Part shown: positions 21,039 through 26,961 of the stretch, piece by piece
Layout of the letters: each line of letters opens with the position of its first letter
Numbering within the stretch: the first letter of the stretch is position 1
NCBI GenBank assembly: GCA_934277845.1
Contig: CAKQVV010000010.1
Coordinates: 1 to 26,961 of the forward strand
Source of the DNA: an uncultured Clostridia bacterium
GTDB taxonomy: Bacteria; Bacillota; Clostridia; Christensenellales; Pumilibacteraceae
Reading direction: 5' to 3'
DNA: 26,961 nt
Translations under genes and position numbers: made by a program
The notes under the pieces: generated by a model
The model's input: the letters and a program-made list of their open reading frames with translations, nothing else
What the model was told of the DNA's origin: nothing
The model's database searches: none

Positions 21039-21848
21039 TTATACTTTTCGGTATTTTGATTTGAGTTCGGCGTACTTTCCGGGCGTAATTCCCGTGCCGG
21101 CGGTAAACGCGCGGTTAAAATAGTATTCGTCCGAAAATCCCGACTCGGTCGCGACCGTCGAGATCGGACAATCGCCGGCTTCGAGCAACGCTTTGGCGCG
21201 TTCCAGTCTTAACCGCATAAGGTACTTTACCGGCGAAACGCCGTAAGCGGTCTTGAAAACCCGGCGGAACTGCGATTCTTTCAGTCCGCATTTTTCGCCT
21301 AAGTCCGTTACGGAAAATTTCGGATCGGTGTAGCCCGTAAGCATTGCGTCGCACGCCGGGCGCACGCGCTCGATCGCCGTACCCGGACGGTACCATTCGC
21401 CGTCCCGGCGCATTACGTCCGCATAGACTTCGTAAAGCAGCGACAACAGCGTCGGTTTCCACCACCCGGCGCGTTCGAGATAAACCGAATCCATGCGACG
21501 GAACAATTTTTCGGCAGATACGGGATCGGAAACCGTCAGCGCTTCGCCGCGATAGATTTTCTCGTCTTTGATAAAGTCGAAATCGACGAATATGAACCGA
21601 TACTCTTCGGTCAGTTTTTCTATGGTATAGTTCGAGTTTTTCGGCAGATACAATATCTCGCCCGACGACACTACGAACGAATAATCGGAAAAGACGTACC
21701 GCGCACGCCCGCGCAGAATAAACACGAAACAATCGGAATAGCGCGGCGCGCGCCCGATATTACTCACCCTCATGGGTACGATCGTGTTTTCCAGAACGCA
21801 GTGTACGCGCTCTATCCGGCGAAAATTCGACTTTACCGACTCGTACAT
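21039..21848 (-). CDS. AraC-family transcriptional regulator of the GRE cluster
   Basis: A 269-aa regulator. The cupin-type N-terminal half includes SSGEILYLPKNSNYTIEKL and YRFIFVDFDF. The C-terminal AraC DNA-binding domain includes FSVTDLGEKCGLKESQFRRV, FKTAYGVSPVKYLMRLRLER, and PISTVATESGFSDEYYFNRA followed by GITPGKY. The ATG is preceded by AGAGGG. It stands 82 nt before the GRE on the same strand, with a terminator-like hairpin between. It is a likely activator of the GRE and activase genes (inferred from position). Ligand unknown. A 67-nt gap with no clear terminator separates it from gltX upstream. Confidence 0.87.
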   Translation of the reverse strand: MYESVKSNFRRIERVHCVLENTIVPMRVSNIGRAPRYSDCFVFILRGRARYVFSDYSFVVSSGEILYLPKNSNYTIEKLTEEYRFIFVDFDFIKDEKIYRGEALTVSDPVSAEKLFRRMDSVYLERAGWWKPTLLSLLYEVYADVMRRDGEWYRPGTAIERVRPACDAMLTGYTDPKFSVTDLGEKCGLKESQFRRVFKTAYGVSPVKYLMRLRLERAKALLEAGDCPISTVATESGFSDEYYFNRAFTAGTGITPGKYAELKSKYRKV

Positions 21849-21915
21849 TTTTGCTTTTCCCTCTGATAATAGCCGGGCTCGATAGTTAAGCCTCGACGTT
21901 ATTATTTTTATAGCC

Positions 21916-23337
21916 TTACGCGAGTTTTTCGAGACTTTCTTTAAGCCTTGCGATGACCTTGTCTTTGCCGAGAAGTTCCGCCATTTCGGTCGCGCCGCCC
22001 GGAGTGTTCTGTGCGCCGGTGATCGCGATACGGAACACCCACAGCACCTGACCTTTCTTGTAGCCTGCCTTTTCCGCGTAGGCGACCAGCGCGTCGTGAA
22101 GTCCGCCGAAGTCCTTTTCGCACAACGCGATAAGGTCGGGGATCATCTTCTTCGCGAATTCGCGGTCGGTTTTCCATTTCGCGTTCACGAAAAGTCCGGT
22201 ATCGTAACCGTCGAACGCGGGCAAAAATTCGGTGAGTTTCTCTACGTCCGCCAGCGTTTCGCAACGGTTCTGAAGCAGCGTCGACAAAAATTTCAGGTCG
22301 TATCCTTTAAGGTAGTCGACTTTCTCCATAAACGGCAAAGCCTTTTCGTAAAACTCGTCCGACGTAAGATCCTTGATATAGCAAGAGTTGAGCCAGCGCA
22401 TCTTCGCTTCGTCGAAAATGGACGCGGACTTGCTGAGTCCCTCGACCGAGAACATTTCTACCATTTCGCTAAGTCCGAATTTTTCGCGGTCGTTCTTCGG
22501 ACTCCAGCCGAGCAGCGCGATATAGTTCATCACCGCTTCTTTAAGATAGCCTTTCCTGATGAAATCCTCGTAGGACGCGTCGCCGTGGCGTTTGCTGAGT
22601 TTGTGCTGTGCGTCGCGCATTATGGGTTGCAGGTGCATGTAGTTGGGGATTTTCCAGCCGAACGCGCGATACAGAAGATTATACTTGGGCGTGGACGAGA
22701 GATACTCCACTCCTCGGATAACGTAGTTGATCTTCATGAGATGATCGTCGATTACGTTCGCAAAGTTATAGGTCGGCATGCCGTCGGACTTGATGAGAAT
22801 GTTGTCTTCGAGTTCCTTGTTCTCCACGGTTATGTCGCCGAAAACCATGTCGTGATAGGTCGACGAGCCTTCCTCGGGAATATTCTGACGAATGACGTAC
22901 GGCTCGCCCGCGGCTATGCGGCGTTCGACCTCTTCCTTTGGTAGATGCAGACAATGCTTGTCGTACTTGGTCGCGCCCTGCGCGTGCATTTCTTCGAGCC
23001 GCTCTTTGGTGCAGAAGCAATAATAAGCGTCGCCCTGTTCGACGAGCTGACGGGCGTATTTAAGGTAGATTTCCTTTCTCTCGGACTGAACGTAGGGACC
23101 GTAATCTCCGCCCACGTCCGGACCTTCGTCATAGTCGAGTCCGCAGTCTCTGAGCGTGCGATAGATAATCTCCACCGCTCCGTCGACGTAACGTCCCATA
23201 TCGGTGTCCTCGATACGCAAAATGAATTTACCGTCGTTCTTTTTTGCGAAAAGATAGGCGTAAAGCGCGGTACGCAATCCGCCGATATGCAGATAACCCG
23301 TGGGACTGGGCGCAAATCTCGTTCTTACCGTTTCCAT
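21916..23337 (-). CDS. gltX: Glutamyl-tRNA synthetase
   Basis: Charges tRNA-Glu in the cytoplasm; in Bacillota lacking GlnRS it usually also mischarges tRNA-Gln. The 473-aa class I enzyme opens METVRTRFAPSPTGYLHIGG with the HIGH-type motif at 17-20, and carries KLSKRHGD as the KMSKS motif. A zinc site is visible as CFC and YDKHCLHL. The C-terminal anticodon-binding region includes GGATEMAELLG. ATG at 23337 is chosen because GAGGAG lies six nt upstream; a TTG at 23358 is the only longer option. The upstream minus-strand box TATAAT at 23431-23436 may be its promoter. Confidence 0.96.
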   Translation of the reverse strand: METVRTRFAPSPTGYLHIGGLRTALYAYLFAKKNDGKFILRIEDTDMGRYVDGAVEIIYRTLRDCGLDYDEGPDVGGDYGPYVQSERKEIYLKYARQLVEQGDAYYCFCTKERLEEMHAQGATKYDKHCLHLPKEEVERRIAAGEPYVIRQNIPEEGSSTYHDMVFGDITVENKELEDNILIKSDGMPTYNFANVIDDHLMKINYVIRGVEYLSSTPKYNLLYRAFGWKIPNYMHLQPIMRDAQHKLSKRHGDASYEDFIRKGYLKEAVMNYIALLGWSPKNDREKFGLSEMVEMFSVEGLSKSASIFDEAKMRWLNSCYIKDLTSDEFYEKALPFMEKVDYLKGYDLKFLSTLLQNRCETLADVEKLTEFLPAFDGYDTGLFVNAKWKTDREFAKKMIPDLIALCEKDFGGLHDALVAYAEKAGYKKGQVLWVFRIAITGAQNTPGGATEMAELLGKDKVIARLKESLEKLA

Positions 23338-23351
23338 TTGGTGCTCCTCTG

Positions 23352-23380
23352 TTGACAAATTAACGGCGCGGGAGTATAAT
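23352..23380 (+). promoter_or_regulatory. Consensus promoter of pepV-trxA-SGNH
   Basis: TTGACA (23352-23357), 17 nt, TATAAT (23375-23380) on the plus strand is a perfect sigma-A consensus. It starts inside the gltX leader region, divergent to gltX. The pepV ATG is about 150 nt downstream of the expected start, so the mRNA would have a long leader. Confidence 0.85.
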
Positions 23381-23385
23381 AATCA

Positions 23386-23401
23386 CGAATCGACAGATTC
23401 G
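23386..23401. promoter_or_regulatory. Inverted repeat at the pepV transcription start
   Basis: CGAATC and GATTCG flank a 4-nt centre directly downstream of the consensus -10 box, covering the expected +1. The position is that of a repressor site, but no candidate regulator is adjacent. Confidence 0.4.
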
Positions 23402-23430
23402 CCGCAACCGTTTCTTATGGTTCAGCGATA

Positions 23431-23459
23431 ATTATAAATCAATTTACGCGTTTATGCAA
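23431..23459 (-). promoter_or_regulatory. Possible promoter of gltX
   Basis: Minus-strand TATAAT (23431-23436) has TTGCAT (23454-23459) 17 nt upstream. The -35 is only half conserved. The start would lie about 85 nt before the gltX ATG, and the two divergent transcripts would overlap in this region. Confidence 0.45.
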
Positions 23460-23538
23460 GCGATTTCGTTGTAATCGCGCCGTTGACGAATGCGGCAAAC
23501 GCGCAAAAAAGCAATAATCTCACGCAAGGAGCAAACTT

Positions 23539-24963
23539 ATGCTTAACGATCGCGAACAATTCCTGAAAGACCTGTCCGAAATCGTCGCTTTCAACAGCGT
23601 CGAAGCCGAAAAAAGCGCAGCCGACGCGCCGTTCGGCAAGGAAGTAAGATGCGCACTCGACTGGTTTCTCAACAAGGCGTCCTATTACGGACTGAAAGTG
23701 GGCGAAAACGGCGGCTATTACGGATATGCCGAGTACGGCGATCCCGAAAAACCGATGATCGGCATACTCGCACACGCCGACATCGTGCCCGCCGGTACCG
23801 GCTGGACTTCCGATCCGTTCACGTTGCGCCGTGACGGCGACGTGATTTACGGCAGAGGCGTTGCCGACGACAAAGGTCCGCTCGTCGCCATGCTGTACGT
23901 TCTCAAAAAACTGCGCGACGAAAAGGCAAACCTTCGTCACCGCGTGCGACTCATTGTGGGCTGCAACGAGGAAACGGGCTCGCTATGCCTGAAAAAGTAC
24001 GCAGCCGAGGGCGAAGTCCCCGTCGTGTCGCTCGTTCCCGATTCGGACTTCCCGGTGATCAACAGCGAAAAAGGCATACTTCACACCGACGTCGTAATTA
24101 CGCCGGACGAAGTTTTCGCCGACAGCGTCGTTTCTCTTCACGCCGGCACACGCGCGAACGTTGTCCCGGGCGAGGCAAGCGTAACGCTGAAAAACGGCAC
24201 CGAAGCGTGCGACAAAATGCGCGCGCTGATCGCGACTTTCGACGCGGCGCAGGTGTTCTCCACCCCGGAGATCGCCGAAAACCTCGTGCGTATCGGCGCG
24301 AAACCCGGCGACTTTACCGTATCGGTCGAGGAAAGCGGCGTAACAGTGACCGCGAAAGGCGTTGCGGGGCACGCCATGGCACCCGATCTGGCGGACAACG
24401 CGCTGTGGAAGATATGGGCGGTGCTGGCGGCGATCATGCCGAAGAGCCAAACCGCAAACCTTATTTTCGATACTTTCGCCCGCCCCGACGCGTCCAAAGC
24501 GATCGGCGCTTACCGCGAGGACAAAGAAACGGGCGTACTCACGATGAACATGGGCGTAGCAGATTACGACGGCGGCGAGCTTACTCTCAAATTCGATTTC
24601 CGTCTGCCGATCAGCGCGAAACCCGACGACGTCGAAGCCGCGCTTAAAACCGCGTTCAGCGAATCGTGCGTTATAAAACGCGCGCGTTTTGCCGATAATC
24701 TCTACATGGCGGAGGATTCGCCGCTTATCCGCACGCTGTTAGGTGTTTATTCCGCCGTCACCGGCAAAAAAAACCCGCGCCCCATTCAGACGGGCGGCGG
24801 CACTTACGCAAGGGAACTCCCGAACGCCGTGGCTTACGGTCCCACAGAAGAGGGCGAAGTCACCGACCTTCACAACGCCGACGAGCACATCGAACTCGCT
24901 TCGCTCGACAGGCTGTTCGACGTTTACGTCAAGGCGATCGGAAAACTCGACACACTCTACTGA
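23539..24963 (+). CDS. pepV: M20-family dipeptidase, PepV type
   Basis: A cytoplasmic dizinc dipeptidase that cleaves unspecific dipeptides. The 474-aa product matches PepV length. The metal and catalytic residues follow the PepV layout: ILAHADIVPAG (His79, Asp81), GRGVADDKGP (Asp110), and GCNEETGS (Glu144 base, Glu145 ligand). A late NADEHIEL supplies the second-zinc His. The lid-domain segment GVAGHAMAPDLADNA is also present. AAGGAG precedes the ATG. It is first in a group with trxA (50 nt) and an SGNH hydrolase (60 nt). Confidence 0.93.
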   Translation: MLNDREQFLKDLSEIVAFNSVEAEKSAADAPFGKEVRCALDWFLNKASYYGLKVGENGGYYGYAEYGDPEKPMIGILAHADIVPAGTGWTSDPFTLRRDGDVIYGRGVADDKGPLVAMLYVLKKLRDEKANLRHRVRLIVGCNEETGSLCLKKYAAEGEVPVVSLVPDSDFPVINSEKGILHTDVVITPDEVFADSVVSLHAGTRANVVPGEASVTLKNGTEACDKMRALIATFDAAQVFSTPEIAENLVRIGAKPGDFTVSVEESGVTVTAKGVAGHAMAPDLADNALWKIWAVLAAIMPKSQTANLIFDTFARPDASKAIGAYREDKETGVLTMNMGVADYDGGELTLKFDFRLPISAKPDDVEAALKTAFSESCVIKRARFADNLYMAEDSPLIRTLLGVYSAVTGKKNPRPIQTGGGTYARELPNAVAYGPTEEGEVTDLHNADEHIELASLDRLFDVYVKAIGKLDTLY

Positions 24964-25013
24964 AAAAAATCGTTGCGTTCCCCATTCATCGCGGGAACAA
25001 AGGAGAAAACTAT

Positions 25014-25316
25014 ATGAAAAACGTTAATTCCGAAGAATTCAATAAAGAAGTCCTCGAAGCGACCGGCATCGTGCTGGTAGATTTCTGGGCGGCTTGGTGC
25101 GGTCCGTGCCGCGCACAGGCACCGGAACTGGAAAAACTCGAAAAAGAGGACGGCTCGATCAAGATCGTCAAGGTGAACGTGGACGAAAACGCCGACCTTA
25201 CCATGAGTTACGGCATCATGAGTATTCCGTCGCTGCTCGTGTTCAAGGACGGCGAACTCAAAGACCGCACCGTGGGACTGCACACCGCCGAAGAACTCAA
25301 AGCGATGCTGCAATAG
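25014..25316 (+). CDS. trxA: Thioredoxin
   Basis: A 100-aa cytosolic thiol-disulfide reductant. The active site is WCGPC (28-32) in VDFWAAWCGPCRAQAPELE. The cis-proline lies in SIPSLLVFKDG (Pro72), and the C-terminal helix follows DRTVGLHTAEEL. The length is normal for TrxA. AAAGGAG stands eight nt before the ATG. It lies between pepV and the SGNH hydrolase and is probably co-transcribed with them; no thioredoxin reductase gene is in the window. Confidence 0.95.
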   Translation: MKNVNSEEFNKEVLEATGIVLVDFWAAWCGPCRAQAPELEKLEKEDGSIKIVKVNVDENADLTMSYGIMSIPSLLVFKDGELKDRTVGLHTAEELKAMLQ

Positions 25317-25376
25317 TTTTTTCGGCTGCCGGCAAGTCGAATTATAACCTGCAAGACACCGTAAAAGGATAAAACC

Positions 25377-26144
25377 ATGGATAAAGACATACTGAAAAAC
25401 ACCGAAAAAGAAACCGGCTGGCTGAGCATTTTCCGTACGATCGCATACGTCGGCGACAGCCTGTCCTCGGGCGAAATCGTGTCCGTCGACAAAAACGGCA
25501 ACAACGAATACAACGATTATTTCGAGTATTCCTGGGGACAATACATAGCGCGCAAATACGGCAATACCGCATACAACTTCTCGCGCGGCGGCATGACCGC
25601 CAAGGAATATCTCGAATCCTTCGGCGACCGCATGCGTTTCTTCCGCCCCGAAGTCGCGGCACAGGCTTACTTCTTTGCTCTCGGCGAGAACGACCTGTTC
25701 GGAAGAAAGCAGGATCCCGGCACGCCCGACGACTTCGACGACGGCGGCGTCGCTCCCCTTCGCGACACTTTCGCCGGCTGGTTCGGCACGCTCGTCATGC
25801 GTTATAAAAAGATCCAGCCGCGCGCGAAGTTCTTTTTCGTCGCAATGCCCGATCGCTACGACGATGACGAATTCCACGCCGGACTTCGCAAACGCCATCA
25901 CGAACTTATGTACGAAATCGCGGCAAAAGTCGGTTCTGCCTACGTCATCGACCTTTACGAGTACGCGCCGCTCTACGACGAGGAATTCTTCCGCCGTCAC
26001 GTGATGAACGGACATCTCACGCCGAGCGGTTATCTTCTCACCGCGGAGTTTATTTCCCGACTTACCGACGCCGTTATCGACGAGAATATGGCAGATTTCC
26101 GCGAAGTCGGATTTATCGGCACTTCGCTGGTCGAAAAAAGATAA
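25377..26144 (+). CDS. SGNH/GDSL-family hydrolase (predicted cytoplasmic esterase)
   Basis: A 255-aa protein without a signal peptide. The four SGNH blocks can be read: YVGDSLSSG (Ser28), YNFSRGGMTA (Gly71/72), ALGENDLFG (Asn105), and HVMNGHLTPSGYL (His213). The usual Asp three residues before the His is Met, with Asn two before; NGH..P.GY is, as I recall, usual in this clade of Bacillota members. AAAGGAT precedes the ATG. It is the last gene of pepV-trxA-SGNH and ends at a terminator. It may remove acyl groups from sugars or lipids; the substrate is unknown. Confidence 0.85.
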   Translation: MDKDILKNTEKETGWLSIFRTIAYVGDSLSSGEIVSVDKNGNNEYNDYFEYSWGQYIARKYGNTAYNFSRGGMTAKEYLESFGDRMRFFRPEVAAQAYFFALGENDLFGRKQDPGTPDDFDDGGVAPLRDTFAGWFGTLVMRYKKIQPRAKFFFVAMPDRYDDDEFHAGLRKRHHELMYEIAAKVGSAYVIDLYEYAPLYDEEFFRRHVMNGHLTPSGYLLTAEFISRLTDAVIDENMADFREVGFIGTSLVEKR

Positions 26145-26167
26145 TTTTTATATTACCGGGCACAACA

Positions 26168-26211
26168 AAGCCCCGCTCCTTTATTAAGTAAGGATCGGGG
26201 CTTAATTTTTT
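26168..26211. terminator. Intrinsic terminator between converging genes
   Basis: AAGCCCCGCTCCTT pairs with AAGGATCGGGGCTT (one mismatch) and is followed on the plus strand by AATTTTTT. It ends pepV-trxA-SGNH and, more weakly, the converging membrane-protein transcript. Confidence 0.88.
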
Positions 26212-26223
26212 GCTCGATACCGT

Positions 26224-26625
26224 TTAATTCTTCGTATCGTCGTCGGGCAAATGCTTTTCATAGCCGTCGTAGGCATAGCGGTTACCGCTTTTCTTCGATT
26301 TTTTCTGCGCGTCGTACACGACGGGCACTCCATACTCGCTGTCATCCGTAAGCAGATACAAAATACCGGCAAGTCGCGAGAAAAACAGTATCTGCAAAAC
26401 GGCAAGCACGATCATATCGTTTTTGCGACTTGCGGTCAAGCCTTTCAAATACGTACCGATGCCGATTCCTTCCGAAAACGCAAATACTACGATTATTAAA
26501 GTCAATGTCATTGCAAACGAAATCGATCCGGCGGCATTATGATTAAGCCAGATAATCATTCCGATACCGGCAAGCATATTCAATGCCAACACAATCAGCG
26601 TTACAATATCTGCCGCTTTTTTCAT
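26224..26625 (-). CDS. Small three-helix membrane protein of unknown function
   Basis: A 133-aa protein starting MKKAADIVTLIVLALNMLAG. Hydrophobic helices lie at about 5-27, 34-53 and 70-92. A charged cytoplasmic-type tail follows (QKKSKKSGNRYAYDGYEKHL, then acidic residues). ATG at 26625 is chosen because GGAGGGGGG lies upstream and the hydrophobic start fits; a longer reading from 26748 would overlap the promoter. The promoter at 26740-26768 leaves about 105 nt of leader. I do not recognise the family. Confidence 0.8.
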   Translation of the reverse strand: MKKAADIVTLIVLALNMLAGIGMIIWLNHNAAGSISFAMTLTLIIVVFAFSEGIGIGTYLKGLTASRKNDMIVLAVLQILFFSRLAGILYLLTDDSEYGVPVVYDAQKKSKKSGNRYAYDGYEKHLPDDDTKN

Positions 26626-26739
26626 TCTTTTATCCCCCCTCCGTAAGTATTCCGACAAAACGCGAAATGCGACCGTGGCGTAACCGTAGTCACGTCGCAG
26701 CCGCACACAGTAAGTCTTTGCGATTTTCGCCGTACTTAT

Positions 26740-26768
26740 ATTGTACACTGAAAATCGTTATATGTCAA
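26740..26768 (-). promoter_or_regulatory. Sigma-A-type promoter of the small membrane protein
   Basis: Minus-strand TTGACA (26763-26768), a 17-nt spacer and TACAAT (26740-26745). The leader contains a stem built on GCGAC(G)TG and CACGGTCGC before the ribosome binding site; its role is unknown. Confidence 0.85.
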
Positions 26769-26807
26769 TACGCTTTTTATAAACGGGTTTTCCTGTTTTT
26801 TGTCACG

Positions 26808-26961
26808 TTATTTCCCGAGCAGCATTTTTACGACGTCGGCGACTTCCGATCCGCTCAACCGCGAGATATAATCGGCAAGACGGGACACGTTGTCGTCGGT
26901 TTTTCCGCCCGTCACCACGCGTCTTGAGTACGGATCGAAGTACGCGACGCCTTTTGCCGCG
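26808..26961 (-). CDS. 3' end of an unrecognised gene (partial)
   Basis: An open minus-strand frame runs from the right window edge to TAA at 26808-26810. Its last 50 residues include GVAYFDPYSRRVVTGG, RLADYISRLSGSEVADVV and the end KMLLGK. The composition is that of a normal soluble protein with a C-terminal helix. It is cut by the window edge, and too little remains to name a family. Confidence 0.65.
   Translation of the reverse strand, partial: AAKGVAYFDPYSRRVVTGGKTDDNVSRLADYISRLSGSEVADVVKMLLGK

Noticed and set aside
23338..23430. T-box leader upstream of gltX
   Set aside because: No T-box consensus (TGGNACCGCG-like) or terminator/antiterminator pair is visible in the short leader.
24957..26015. 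352-codon minus-strand open frame
   Set aside because: Antisense to trxA and the SGNH hydrolase; both sense genes have catalytic motifs and ribosome binding sites.

Overview
The window looks like the chromosome of an anaerobic, low-oxygen-niche Bacillota (class Clostridia), probably an uncultured gut-type lineage. The grounds are strong GGAGG-type ribosome binding sites, sigma-A promoters of the TTGACA-N17-TATAAT form, a B. subtilis-like ThyA, mini-RNase III, PepV, a flotillin/NfeD pair and an oxygen-sensitive glycyl radical enzyme with its activase. Base composition is moderately GC-rich by eye, and codon use looks even across the window, so no large recently acquired island stands out.

Layout. 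1-213 is intergenic and carries a degenerate repeat and a long hairpin. 214-6172 is all minus strand: cysK; tpiA-gpmI (glycolysis) behind their own promoter; and a tightly overlapping mrnC-thyA-folA-rlmB operon joining RNA processing/modification to dTMP synthesis. 6373-8614 is a divergent pair, an AraC-type regulator and a GH4 alpha-galactosidase (melA-like), with two operator-like palindromes between them. 8705-11458 is a minus-strand metal-resistance operon: a CadC/SmtB-like repressor, a free-standing HMA metallochaperone and a P1B-2 Zn/Cd/Pb ATPase. It sits behind a near-perfect promoter/operator.

11567-11903 is a gene-free stretch dominated by a ~210-bp nested palindromic element. It is followed by a 53-aa small gene and by mrp (Fe-S cluster carrier ATPase) on the plus strand. 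13091-17753 is minus strand and codes for an exported lipoprotein (Listeria-Bacteroides repeat plus a DUF4886/SGNH-like domain) and a flotillin operon (NfeD-like protein, a small repeat-bearing membrane protein, flotillin). 17899-21848 is a glycyl radical enzyme cluster: activase, GRE of unassigned substrate and an AraC regulator. gltX follows (21916-23337). On the plus strand a pepV-trxA-SGNH hydrolase group runs from a consensus promoter. The right end has a small three-helix membrane protein and the 3' end of an unrecognised gene.

Most of the window is housekeeping. The parts that merit attention are the GRE of unknown substrate with a terminator-like hairpin between regulator and enzyme, the nested palindromic element and its eroded relative at the left edge, the flotillin operon with an extra repeat-bearing membrane protein, the detached HMA domain of the metal pump, and the placement of thyA-folA inside the mrnC-rlmB locus. 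I saw no CRISPR array, tRNA, rRNA, transposase or phage gene.
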